A stretch of DNA of 64,000 bases, from the NCBI GenBank assembly GCA_965227445.1, contig OZ245751.1:2976001-3040000 (forward strand), given 5' to 3'. Position numbers and translations under genes: made by a program. This stretch comes from DT-110 sp030148525 (GTDB lineage: Bacteria > Bacteroidota > Bacteroidia > Chitinophagales > Saprospiraceae). The notes under the pieces are model-generated. The model did not search any database. It worked only from the letters and a program-made list of their open reading frames with translations, and was not told the origin of the DNA. Below, piece by piece: positions 18,084-26,273 of this stretch. Every line of letters begins with the position of its first letter. The first letter of the stretch is position 1.

Positions 18084-19111
18084 TAATCCAGGTTTTGCAA
18101 AAAGGCTATTGTATCCACCCCATCGGCATAATCGGACAGGGCGGGTTGTTGCGCCTGCCCAAACCCGAAGGTCGGCACCTCAGGCACGGGGTGGTGACTC
18201 ACGGCACACTGTATTTCTTCCTTGCGCCCCGCCAATTCCCGGTTTAGGCTTTCGCGATCGGTATAGGTTTCGTAATACAGGCCGGCAATATGGGAGGCAA
18301 TAGCTGTATTCTCGGTCAGCAGGATACAACCATTGGCCAGATAGGGCACCTTATTGAGGACAAAGATGGAATAATTGTAATCGAAGTTGTTCTTATACTT
18401 CGTGTGCAGGATCACATCTCGGAATTCGTGAAGCGATTCCAGTAACGGATCAAAATCATAGCCCTCCGGAACGTAGATCTTGGCAACATTGCGACAGCCA
18501 AGTCCGAAATAGCGAAAAACATCTTCCCCCAGTGCTTCCAGCTCTTTGGCTGTTTCGGTGCCGTCCAAGACTCCGATGGCATTGCGATTTTTGCGGATAA
18601 TGTGGGGGTACTTCCCGAAGTAGGCCTGGAAGTAACGGGAAGAATTGTTGCTCCCCGTGGCAATGACCGCATCGAAACCCTTTAGTTTCTCTGTAAAGGA
18701 TACATAGTCTGCTACGCGTTCGTCGTACTTGGTGAGCAGCTTGATCAGGTAAGGCATCAGGAATTGATCCTTTTCCGACAGTTTAATTTGGGCCCGGTGA
18801 CCGGCCGCGAACGTACACAGCCAATCGTGAAATCCAACTAATGGAATATTTCCCGCCAACACCAGACCGACTGTTTTGGGATCCGTTGGATCCTCTACAT
18901 CGTAAGCGCTTATCCAGCCATCCAGCTTGTGCCGGTCGAGCATTTCTTCGGCAATGGATCGCACCGCGCGTTCCTGATTGGCAATGGTAAACCAGTGATT
19001 GTGGTGATAGGATCGGTTCATGATCGCTCTCAGAAAGTCATCTTCTCCCAATAAGTGATCACCTAACCGGTCGAGCAAGGCAAGTCGTTCGTCTAGTGGT
19101 ATTCGTTGCAT
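18083..19111 (-). CDS. Acyl-CoA reductase (LuxC family)
   Basis: 342 residues from the ATG at 19111. The match is to the LuxC family, which reduces acyl groups to aldehydes through an enzyme thioester. Visible features are an aldehyde-dehydrogenase-like fold with VGLVLAGNIPLVGFHD, the nucleotide-binding region IATGSNNSSRYF and the presumed nucleophile cysteine in YFGLGCRNVAKIYVP. The frame opens upstream at 19225, but those residues lie inside the preceding gene and look unrelated. It follows the DUF1415 gene by 7 bp on the same strand, so they form a two-gene operon. There are no lux partners, so bioluminescence is not implied; aldehyde or long-chain lipid metabolism is more likely. Confidence 0.88.
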   Translation of the reverse strand: MQRIPLDERLALLDRLGDHLLGEDDFLRAIMNRSYHHNHWFTIANQERAVRSIAEEMLDRHKLDGWISAYDVEDPTDPKTVGLVLAGNIPLVGFHDWLCTFAAGHRAQIKLSEKDQFLMPYLIKLLTKYDERVADYVSFTEKLKGFDAVIATGSNNSSRYFQAYFGKYPHIIRKNRNAIGVLDGTETAKELEALGEDVFRYFGLGCRNVAKIYVPEGYDFDPLLESLHEFRDVILHTKYKNNFDYNYSIFVLNKVPYLANGCILLTENTAIASHIAGLYYETYTDRESLNRELAGRKEEIQCAVSHHPVPEVPTFGFGQAQQPALSDYADGVDTIAFLQNLD

Positions 19112-19118
19112 ATTGATG

Positions 19119-19703
19119 TTACTTTTCCTGGAGGTCCGGCCATTCTTCATCCGAATCCAAATCTTGCAGATCATTCTGAAATTGCCGTAATCGGTCGACA
19201 CCCAACTCCCGTAATCTGGCAACATTGCGCACCGGAATATTTTCCGGATCGGGATAGTGCGTGATGGCTTCTTCTATCTGTGCCTCAGATAACACATGGA
19301 TCATCGGATAGGGAGCCCGATTCGTGTAGTGGGAAGCATCTCCGGACTCTTCTCCCTGGAACAGATAGTCGGGATGAAAGGTTGCCAGCTGGATATCGCC
19401 CCGCCAGCCGCTATTATCCAGTACCTGATTCAGCCTTTCGGCAAAAGCCAGATAGTCGGTAAAAATACGCCATTCATCCGGATAGACCAACAGAATTGTC
19501 TCCTCCCTCTGATCGGGATCCGCCACCCGGCGGCATGCTGCTAAAAAGCGTTTTTCGTGAGCCTCCAGGGAAAGTACCGGTACTACCTCATACCCGATCC
19601 TGTCGCGCCGATATGGCTGTCTTGCAAAAGGGCACAGGTTTTGCCCGATCACCAATTGGTGAAGCCAGGCTTTGGTTTGGTGTATGATACGGTTGGTTTC
19701 CAT
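19119..19703 (-). CDS. DUF1415 family protein
   Basis: A 194-residue soluble protein. Hallmarks of DUF1415 are visible: LVIGQNLCPFA near the N-terminus, EETILLVYP, QLATFHPDYLFQG and TNRAPYPMIHVL. The function of the family is unknown. Conserved Cys, His and Asp residues hint at a catalytic or metal site, but that is inference. It is the first gene of a pair with the LuxC-like reductase, spaced by 7 bp. One GCCTTTCGGCAAAA word lies in the gene (19433-19446). Confidence 0.88.
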   Translation of the reverse strand: METNRIIHQTKAWLHQLVIGQNLCPFARQPYRRDRIGYEVVPVLSLEAHEKRFLAACRRVADPDQREETILLVYPDEWRIFTDYLAFAERLNQVLDNSGWRGDIQLATFHPDYLFQGEESGDASHYTNRAPYPMIHVLSEAQIEEAITHYPDPENIPVRNVARLRELGVDRLRQFQNDLQDLDSDEEWPDLQEK

Positions 19704-20322
19704 GGTGCCCTATCCTCCGGATCGGGTAGGGCCGTATCCAGAGGTAATTAATTTTTGGTCAAATAAATGCCCGAACCGGTAGCACGGCGGGTCAATAATC
19801 GTTATTCCTGAAGGGAGCTCGGAGAGGTCCAATATTGGTAGTTGGAAAGGCATAAAAACCTTTCATCGACCTCGGTAGTGCTGCGGTTCAAGATTGTTTA
19901 ATCTTCGAAGAAAACGAAATCTTATATTCCGTACCTAACGGCACGGTTTTTTCTTGTCCGATTATAATTTCTACCCATATTTGGTCCCTAACGGGACCCC
20001 TGAAGAAGCCCCTTTAGGGGCTGAATATGGGTAGAAACGTAAATGGAAAAGTTGACAAGCGTGCCTTTAGGTACGCAATGTGTTCGCCCTCCAAAGGACC
20101 GATCGGCTTTTAAGATAATTGATCCGCAGCACTAGAGAGGTCGCATCATACGGCTCGTCAATTCTACCGCTATCCGTATTTTCAAGGACCTACATAAAAC
20201 TTCAAACTCTTGACCCTTGGTGCTTTCAGCGAGACAAGTTCACCTCTCTAGTGCTACGGATAAAGATTTGGCATTCTGGGCATGGTCCTGGTCGATCCAG
20301 AGGATCGACCACCATCGACATC
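19704..20322. repeat. Intergenic island of nested inverted repeats (possible structured RNA or mobile element)
   Basis: A 619-bp spacer with no gene. A 19-base motif occurs three times: 19868-19886 and 20242-20260 in direct orientation, and 20124-20142 inverted (17/19 and 18/19 matches). Inside lies GTACCTAACGGCAC (19931-19944) against GTGCCTTTAGGTAC (20061-20074), 13/14 paired. Inside that is a perfect 14-bp outer stem, TTTCTACCCATATT (19968-19981) with AATATGGGTAGAAA (20024-20037), which encloses two perfect hairpins. The island ends with a 9-bp perfect stem GGTCGATCC-AGA-GGATCGACC (20290-20310). Confidence 0.8.
19968..20037. ncRNA. Predicted three-way-junction structure
   Basis: A 14-bp perfect closing stem holds two 6-bp hairpins: GGTCCC-TAAC-GGGACC (19983-19998) and AGCCCC-TTTA-GGGGCT (20007-20022). 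The shape is an RNA-like three-way junction, but it could equally be a DNA cruciform of a REP-type repeat. I saw no T-run terminator or promoter that would prove transcription. Confidence 0.4.
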
Positions 20323-21396
20323 CTACTCCAACTTCCCTACTGCCGATTTACGCCCGTCCACGTAGCGTCGCCATCCCTCGAGCGCATTTTGCATATCCTC
20401 GGGTAGTTCACTGTCGAACTGCATCCATTTCTTCGTGCGGGGATGGATAAAACCAAGAGATTTGGCGTGCAAAGCATGTCGGGGAACCATGGAAAACATC
20501 CGCTCCACGAACAGCTTATATTTACTGTACACCGTGCCCTTCACGATTAGGTGACCGCCATATTTTTCGTCATTGAACAGCGGATGTCCCAGGTGCTGCA
20601 TATGCACGCGAATCTGGTGCGTACGCCCAGTCTCCAGATTGCACTGGATCAAACTAACATAGTACAAACGCTCTAACACTTTATAGTGGGTGACGGCCCA
20701 CTTACCCTGATCCCCCTCTGGAAAGGCTGTAAACTTTTTGCGAAAGCGCGGGTGACGGCCCACGTGCGCATTGATGGTTCCCTGGTCTTCCTCTGGGTCA
20801 CCCCAAACAATGGCGTTGTAGGTTCGCTCAATGGTGTGATCAAAGAATTGCTTCGCCAGATGGGTAATGGTGTATTCGTTTTTAGCAACGACCAGTAAGC
20901 CCGAGGTATTCTTATCGATCCGGTGAACTAGTCCGACCCGGTCTTGATAGTTCTCGCCAACCTCCGGCAGATTATCCATTCCAAAGTGGTAAGCCAACCC
21001 GTTAACCAAAGTGCCCTTCTTATGGCCGATCCCCGGATGGACCACCACCCCGGCCGGCTTGTGTACGATGAGCAGATCATCGTCTTCATAGCGAATATCC
21101 AGATCCATCTTCTGTGGCACCAGCCTTGCCTCCTGTCCGGGCGGTTTGGGCATCAGCACCTTGATAATATGGAGTGGTTTGACCTTGAAATTGGGCTTGA
21201 TGGTCTGATCGTCCACCAGAATATTGCCGGCTTTAATGGCATTCTGGACGCGGTTACGGGACACCCCATACAGGCGGTCCATCAGGAACTTATCAATGCG
21301 GATGGGCTTCTGCTTCTTATCCACCCTGATCTCCTGAAAGTCGTAGTACTCGTCTTCTTCATCATGTCCCTGGAATGTGGATTGGTCTTCCCGCAT
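20323..21396 (-). CDS. rluD: RluD-type 23S rRNA pseudouridine synthase
   Basis: A 357-residue enzyme with an N-terminal S4 RNA-binding domain (about 32-80; IRIDKFLMDRLYGVSRNRVQ) and a RluA-family catalytic domain. The catalytic aspartate is Asp161 in GLVHRIDKNTSGL, and the C-terminal motif RTHQIRVHMQHLGHP is present. It converts specific uridines in 23S rRNA; the exact positions are inferred from RluD homology. The acidic N-terminal 25 residues are an addition to the core. It is divergent from the PLP enzyme at 21531. Confidence 0.92.
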   Translation of the reverse strand: MREDQSTFQGHDEEDEYYDFQEIRVDKKQKPIRIDKFLMDRLYGVSRNRVQNAIKAGNILVDDQTIKPNFKVKPLHIIKVLMPKPPGQEARLVPQKMDLDIRYEDDDLLIVHKPAGVVVHPGIGHKKGTLVNGLAYHFGMDNLPEVGENYQDRVGLVHRIDKNTSGLLVVAKNEYTITHLAKQFFDHTIERTYNAIVWGDPEEDQGTINAHVGRHPRFRKKFTAFPEGDQGKWAVTHYKVLERLYYVSLIQCNLETGRTHQIRVHMQHLGHPLFNDEKYGGHLIVKGTVYSKYKLFVERMFSMVPRHALHAKSLGFIHPRTKKWMQFDSELPEDMQNALEGWRRYVDGRKSAVGKLE

Positions 21397-21466
21397 GTTT
21401 GTAGGTGGCTTTTGACAACCCCGGAGTCGCTGGGGTAGGTATTTAATACCAAATCTATAAAACTAC

Positions 21467-21491
21467 AACTTGTTACTCACGTGAACAAGTT
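21467..21491 (+). promoter_or_regulatory. Inverted repeat in leader of PLP lyase gene
   Basis: AACTTGTT (21467-21474) and AACAAGTT (21484-21491) form an 8-bp stem around a 9-base loop, 40 bp before the start codon. It may be an operator or a leader hairpin. It does not match any SAM riboswitch I know. Confidence 0.35.
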
Positions 21492-21530
21492 CGATGGACA
21501 GGCTGGTTTTTGTATGTTTGGAGGAAAAAT

Positions 21531-22745
21531 ATGAACAAATCGCTAGGTTTCGCTTCTCACTGTGTACATCGCGGCACCGACCGGGCAACCACCCGTTCGC
21601 ATACCTTGCCCATTTACCCTACTTCCTCTTTCGATTTCGCATCCCTGGAACAGGGACAACGCATTTTTAGCGGAAGCGAAAAGGGCCACCTCTACGGTCG
21701 CTTCGGCAACCCAACCGTGGATGAGGTCTCCGAAAAATTAACTGCACTCGAAACATATAGTTTAGACATGGAGGCAGCGGGCATGATGGTCAGCTCGGGG
21801 ATGTCGGCCATCAGCACCCTGATGTTGGGATTGCTTCGGCCAGGCGACAAGGTCCTTACCCAGGGGAACCTGTACGGGGGTACGACCGAGTTATTTCGCT
21901 CGTTATTGGCACCTCTGGGATACCCTGTCCATTTCACCAACCTTAAGGACCTCGATGGTGTAGAAGCCATGCTCGAAAAAGAACCATCCATCAAGGTGCT
22001 CTATTTCGAAACACCGGCCAACCCGACCATGGCCTGTGTCGATATGGCAGCCTTAGTCGACCTGGCCCGGCGCTACGACTGCATCACGGTGGCCGATAAT
22101 ACCTTTTGTACGCCATACATTCAGCAGCCTTTCCGCTTTGGAGTGGATTTCGTCATTCACTCGACAACCAAATACCTGAATGGCCACGGTAATTCTGTCG
22201 CCGGATTTATAGCCGGACGCGATGTGGAGTTGATGGAAGACACTATTTTCAGCACCATGAAGCTCGCGGGCACCAACTGCAATCCCTGGGATGCCTGGCT
22301 ATTGTTCAACGGATTGAAGACCCTGGAACTGCGCATGGAGCGGCATTCCGAAAATGCCATGCGCGTTGCCCACTTTCTGGAGGGACACCCGGCCGTCGAA
22401 GGGGTAAACTACGTGGGCCTCCTCTCCCACCCCGACCACAAACTAGCCCAGAAGCAAATGCGCCGCTTCGGTGGCATGCTTAGTTTTGAGCTGAAGGGCG
22501 GCCTGGAGGCTGGCGAAGCCTTTATGCGCAAGCTGCAATTCTGCATCCTGGCCCCCACCATGGGCGATGTCGACACCCTGGTAATGCATCCGGCGTCCAT
22601 GTCGCACCGCAGTGTACCGCGGGAACTTCGCCTGGAAAATGATATTACCGATGGTTTGGTGCGTTTATCCGTCGGCATTGAAACGGTGGAGGACATTTTG
22701 GGGGATTTGGAGCAAGCGTTATCAGGTTTGAGGTCTGAGGTTTGA
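21531..22745 (+). CDS. Cys/Met metabolism PLP-dependent enzyme (methionine gamma-lyase / cystathionine synthase-lyase type)
   Basis: 404 residues from the ATG at 21531. This start is set by GGAGGA at 21520-21525, one of the few clear Shine-Dalgarno sites in the window. Family motifs are YGRFGNPT, SSGMSAIS, ETPANPTM, VADNTFCTPYIQQP and the PLP lysine Lys214 in HSTTKYLNGHG. The loop after LTQGNLYG lacks the cysteine typical of true methionine gamma-lyase (NLYGGT here), so cystathionine gamma-synthase or lyase activity is equally possible. It acts in the cytosol on sulfur amino acids. Confidence 0.9.
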   Translation: MNKSLGFASHCVHRGTDRATTRSHTLPIYPTSSFDFASLEQGQRIFSGSEKGHLYGRFGNPTVDEVSEKLTALETYSLDMEAAGMMVSSGMSAISTLMLGLLRPGDKVLTQGNLYGGTTELFRSLLAPLGYPVHFTNLKDLDGVEAMLEKEPSIKVLYFETPANPTMACVDMAALVDLARRYDCITVADNTFCTPYIQQPFRFGVDFVIHSTTKYLNGHGNSVAGFIAGRDVELMEDTIFSTMKLAGTNCNPWDAWLLFNGLKTLELRMERHSENAMRVAHFLEGHPAVEGVNYVGLLSHPDHKLAQKQMRRFGGMLSFELKGGLEAGEAFMRKLQFCILAPTMGDVDTLVMHPASMSHRSVPRELRLENDITDGLVRLSVGIETVEDILGDLEQALSGLRSEV

Positions 22746-23202
22746 GGTATTTTGAAATCAGAGGTCAGAGGTCAGAAATCGGAAGTCGGAAATCGGAAAA
22801 ATAAGCCCATCCACTTTAGTGGTAGGGAATAAGGTCCATGGTCCAAGGGCAATTAAGCCCATCCACTTTAGTGGTGGGTTTAATATAGCCCTCGAAAACA
22901 TCTCCCTCTACCCCAACATTGAAGTGGACCGCGAGTGCTCAATTTTCCGGAGACGGGAGGGAACGAGGGTGAGGGTAAGCGTAGACCAGTGGTCAGAAGT
23001 TTGGGGTTTGGGGAATATATTTTTTTGGCGCAAGCCGCCACCCTATTGCGAAGTATCCAAATTGCGCGCATATTTGGCGGCTGATAGACCAAAGGGTCAC
23101 AAAAATTTTAACATTGTCATATACTAGCAACACCACGTTAACAGTTAAATGACAAGAGCACAAAGAAACCAATTGGCTATCAATTTATTCAAAACCAATT
23201 TT
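22746..23202. repeat. Spacer with short dispersed words and two CCACTTTAGTGG palindromes
   Basis: No gene is seen. 22748-22800 holds degenerate AGAGGTC/AAATCGG units. GCCCATCCACTTTAGTGGT occurs twice (about 22805-22824 and 22857-22876), each with the perfect 12-bp palindrome CCACTTTAGTGG. Further on, TTGGCGCAAGCCGCCA and ATTTGGCGGC (23035-23080) could pair. The promoter of the DUF2911 lipoprotein probably lies at 23100-23180 but no clean box is visible. Confidence 0.6.
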
Positions 23203-23856
23203 ATGAAAAGCAACGCATTGAAATTATTCCTGTTTGTAGCAGTGTTCGGCCTTGGATTTGCCTGCAATAATGCAGCAGAAGACACCGACAACGAAGGTGA
23301 TGCCATGGAAGAAAACATGGACGATATGGAAGGAGACGCTGAAACCGCAGCTGAACCTACCGAGATCGTTTCCACCGAGAGCTACACCATTATGATGCTG
23401 AAAGACGGTATTGCCAGCCCCCGCAAAGAGATGACGGGTACCATCGGTGATGCCGAAGTAACCGTTAACTACGGAAGCCCTTCTGTAAAAGGTCGCACCC
23501 TTTGGGGAGATCTTGTTCCTTACGGTGAGATTTGGCGCACGGGTGCCAACGAAGCTACTACCGTGACCTTCTCCGAAGATGTCATGGTCGAAGGCAACAA
23601 ACTTACCGCCGGAACATACGGTTTATTCACGATTCCAGGTGAAGACGAGTGGACCGTGGTATTTAGTGAGGTAACCGAATCATGGGGTGCCGGCGATTAC
23701 GACGAGGCCAAAGATGCCCTGCGCGTCAACGTTTCGCCTATGATGAAGGACGAAGCTTCCGAAACCATGGAATTTATGGTCGACGGCAACAACCTGGTAC
23801 TTCGCTGGGATAAACTGCACCTGCCCGTGGCTGTATCTACCGCTACTGCCGGTTAA
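23203..23856 (+). CDS. DUF2911 domain lipoprotein
   Basis: 217 residues from the ATG at 23203. The SPII signal ends in FGLGFAC, and the mature N-terminus is very acidic (residues about 20-50). The DUF2911 domain follows, with VNYGSPSVKGRTLWG, YGEIWRTGANEATT and GTYGLFTIPGEDEWTV. The family is common in Bacteroidota and its role is unknown; it acts in the periplasm or on the outer membrane. The frame opens 54 bp earlier (23149), but the ATG at 23203 starts the signal peptide. A strong terminator follows, so it is probably monocistronic. Confidence 0.92.
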   Translation: MKSNALKLFLFVAVFGLGFACNNAAEDTDNEGDAMEENMDDMEGDAETAAEPTEIVSTESYTIMMLKDGIASPRKEMTGTIGDAEVTVNYGSPSVKGRTLWGDLVPYGEIWRTGANEATTVTFSEDVMVEGNKLTAGTYGLFTIPGEDEWTVVFSEVTESWGAGDYDEAKDALRVNVSPMMKDEASETMEFMVDGNNLVLRWDKLHLPVAVSTATAG

Positions 23857-23895
23857 AAGATCAGAAGCGCCACGAGCTAATTCGTGACGTTCCCT

Positions 23896-23943
23896 GCCCC
23901 CTGTGGAGACTACATTTATTGTGTCTTTGCAGGGGGCTTTTTT
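23896..23943 (+). terminator. Rho-independent terminator after DUF2911 gene
   Basis: GCCCCCTG (23896-23903) pairs with CAGGGGGC (23930-23937) and is followed by TTTTTT. The loop is long (26 bases). A second, weaker inverted repeat, GCCATACA / TGTATGGC (23950-23976), follows. Confidence 0.88.
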
Positions 23944-23980
23944 GTAGACGCCATACACGGAGACGCCATGTATGGCTTTT

Positions 23981-25963
23981 CTACTGCCATTCACGGATGA
24001 GGTTCTCCAGGCGCTTTTTCACCGCGGCCCTTTGCTGATCAGCGGTTGCGGCATCCATTTGACCGACACGCTGTAGACTGTCGACCCGAAAAAGCGCCTT
24101 GCGGTAGCGTTCGACCATTGCCCGCTGCCGGGTAGCGCTGCGTGGTAAATCGGCATCCAGGATCTTGATGAGATCGGTGGCCGTTTTGGGCTCCAACAGC
24201 TGAATATCTTCCTGTAAATCAATTCGAAAGTCCCCTGCATCCACCGTAGGGCGATCCGAAGGGGTACTATTCTGCATGCGCTCCAGGCGCTTTTTCACGG
24301 GCGCCACAAAGACGCCATCGGGAAATTTCTCCAGATATTGCTTATAGGCCTCGACGCTACCCTCTTTACGTGCCTGCATGAACGCGGCTGTATCCGCCCG
24401 CATGCGACGGTCCTCGAGGGTAATACGCTCGGGAACTGCCGGTCGCTCGATCACATCTTGCAGGCGACTCGGGTCTACGTTCTGATATTGTAATTCTTTT
24501 TTCAACCGCTCCACCTCCGGCTGAAAATAGCTATCCGGATGCCTGGTCACGTATTGATCCAGCCTGTCCCGCGCGATGCGGGGATTTTCTACACCTTCTT
24601 TTACTGCCTGCCAGTCGCGGGTTTCTTCTGCTAAATCCTTCAGGTTGGATACCCGCGTCAATTCAGTTAGCTGCAGATCATTGGGCAACACCTCTCGCCT
24701 CTGCATGGTCTGCAAAGCTTCCCGACTGAACTCACCAGCAGGGTACCGCTCTAAATAGGCCAGATAATCGTCGTCAGCACTTCGTATTTGAGCTATTTTG
24801 CGATAGGCATCTTCGGTATGCCTCGTTTCGGGAAAGCGCTGGGCATACTGCTCATAAGCTTCGGCGTCCTTCTCCAGTAAATTGGCGGTCAGCCAGGCCC
24901 CTTCGGCGGGGTTGATGGCAAATAAATAACCAGCTGCCGTACCGCCCATCAGCAAGAGTACGGTCAGACTGCGCACTACGTAGGTCCAACTCCCTGATTT
25001 ACTGCTGGTCGTGGTGGGAACACTTGACGGATCGGGCGATGGTGGAGCCGAAGTTCCTCCCGAAGTCCGGCGGGTCGTGCGATCGTCGGACAAGGGGTCG
25101 GCTCCCTCAATAGGTACCCAGTTGCGGCCTTTATCTTTTTTTGCGACTTCTTCGGCATCACCATCCAAACCGGAGTCATCGGTCTGAGCCCCCCCAAGGA
25201 CGAAGCTGGTGGCCCGCCGCATGGCCTGCCCTCCCTGATCGCCAGTTGTCACGGGGGACTGTTCTTCCGTTACGATCATGACCTCTTCGGTCAGTACGAT
25301 TTCCCGCTTGCGCTCCCTGCCCATAATGAGTTCGAGTACGGCCACTTTAAGTAATAAGGGATAAGTACCCGGGCGCCGGGGTGTCACCAGGAACTGCCAT
25401 TCGGTAAAGGTGTCCCGGTCAATAAATTGCTCGGTAGAATGAATAGGGCGAATTGTAAAGGGCGGATCGTCCGTGGGGTCTAACAGTTCCACCTGCATGA
25501 CTTCCGAAATTCGAATATCCTGGATTTGCACGTGCTGATCCAGGTCGATACCCTCGATCAATTTTTCCTCTTCAAATGAAATGCGAACGGTACATTTGGT
25601 GGCCTGCCCCATGGGCATACGATTAGGAATGCGGTACAGCACGCTTCCGCGCGAGGGTGGATCTCCCTGATACACCGCTTCCTCGTCTGTATCGGGATCA
25701 AAATCGTCGTCGGTAATTGCATCGATCAAATCCATGAGATCCTGGCGAATACGGGCGTAAACCCTGCGCAATTCCTCATCGCTGAGCAGATTGCGAAGAC
25801 GGTCGCGATTGGCTTCGTTCTGGCGGCTTTCAATGAGGAGCACATCTTCGTACCGCTCGGAGCCTTCCGGCAAAAGCTCTTTCAGCACCTTGAGGACGGG
25901 TGCCATGCCTTCGGCAGCAATCTGGCGTTTCAGTTTATGGCGTTCTTCCCTCCAATCGATCAT
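23981..25963 (-). CDS. Membrane protein with effector-associated-domain-like N-terminus
   Basis: 660 residues in four parts. Residues about 8-83 look like an effector-associated domain of the EAD11 type: helical, with LKRQIAAEG, VLLIESRQNE and an ending in DLMDLIDAI. Residues about 108-232 are a beta-rich domain (CTVRISFEEEK, RISEVMQVELLD, TEWQFLVTPRRPGTYPLLL). After a low-complexity linker comes one membrane helix (about 327-350, VLLLMGGTAAGYLFAI). The C-terminal part, about 350-660, is helical and repetitive (EAYEQYAQRFPET, DDYLAYLERYPAGEF, EAYKQYLEKFPDGVF), like TPR or coiled-coil repeats. EADs usually recruit proteases, caspases or NTPases in conflict systems, yet no such partner is adjacent. 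The EAD assignment is from pattern memory only. Confidence 0.75.
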   Translation of the reverse strand: MIDWREERHKLKRQIAAEGMAPVLKVLKELLPEGSERYEDVLLIESRQNEANRDRLRNLLSDEELRRVYARIRQDLMDLIDAITDDDFDPDTDEEAVYQGDPPSRGSVLYRIPNRMPMGQATKCTVRISFEEEKLIEGIDLDQHVQIQDIRISEVMQVELLDPTDDPPFTIRPIHSTEQFIDRDTFTEWQFLVTPRRPGTYPLLLKVAVLELIMGRERKREIVLTEEVMIVTEEQSPVTTGDQGGQAMRRATSFVLGGAQTDDSGLDGDAEEVAKKDKGRNWVPIEGADPLSDDRTTRRTSGGTSAPPSPDPSSVPTTTSSKSGSWTYVVRSLTVLLLMGGTAAGYLFAINPAEGAWLTANLLEKDAEAYEQYAQRFPETRHTEDAYRKIAQIRSADDDYLAYLERYPAGEFSREALQTMQRREVLPNDLQLTELTRVSNLKDLAEETRDWQAVKEGVENPRIARDRLDQYVTRHPDSYFQPEVERLKKELQYQNVDPSRLQDVIERPAVPERITLEDRRMRADTAAFMQARKEGSVEAYKQYLEKFPDGVFVAPVKKRLERMQNSTPSDRPTVDAGDFRIDLQEDIQLLEPKTATDLIKILDADLPRSATRQRAMVERYRKALFRVDSLQRVGQMDAATADQQRAAVKKRLENLIREWQ

Positions 25964-26273
25964 GGTCAGACGTTGTTTCCAGGGGTAATATACAAAGAAT
26001 CACCATGTGTGGCTGTACCTAATTGCTGATCCGCAGGGGAAGATTCGGATATGGAAAACTCCTTCGCCCGCCCATCCGAACCAAATTAAGCCTTGGTTGC
26101 TTCACTTAAGCAAACCGATACGTATTGATTTGAGGCGGATTTTGAATCTTTTTGTTCGATTTTGCGTATTATCAACCATAAGATAAACCTCGACCTAAGC
26201 TACAAGCCCCGCATGGAAATTGTCTCCGCTGTGAACAAGCATATGGTCGCCTAATCAAGCACAACTGAGCTAC
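25964..26273. other. Divergent spacer, no gene
   Basis: 310 bp between the EAD-like gene and the hybrid kinase, moderately AT-rich at 26100-26170. Both promoters must lie here, but I cannot place a convincing pair of boxes. A 13-codon open frame at 26214-26255 has no support as a gene. Confidence 0.4.

Noticed and set aside
18083..19703. Bioluminescence (lux) cluster
   Set aside because: Only the LuxC-like reductase is present; luxA, B, D and E are absent.
21397..21530. SAM riboswitch upstream of the PLP lyase
   Set aside because: The leader has one 8-bp hairpin but none of the conserved SAM-I or SAM-II core sequences that I can recognise.
26214..26255. 13-codon leader peptide before the hybrid kinase
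   Set aside because: There is no repeated codon, attenuator hairpin or ribosome site; a short open frame of this size is expected by chance.
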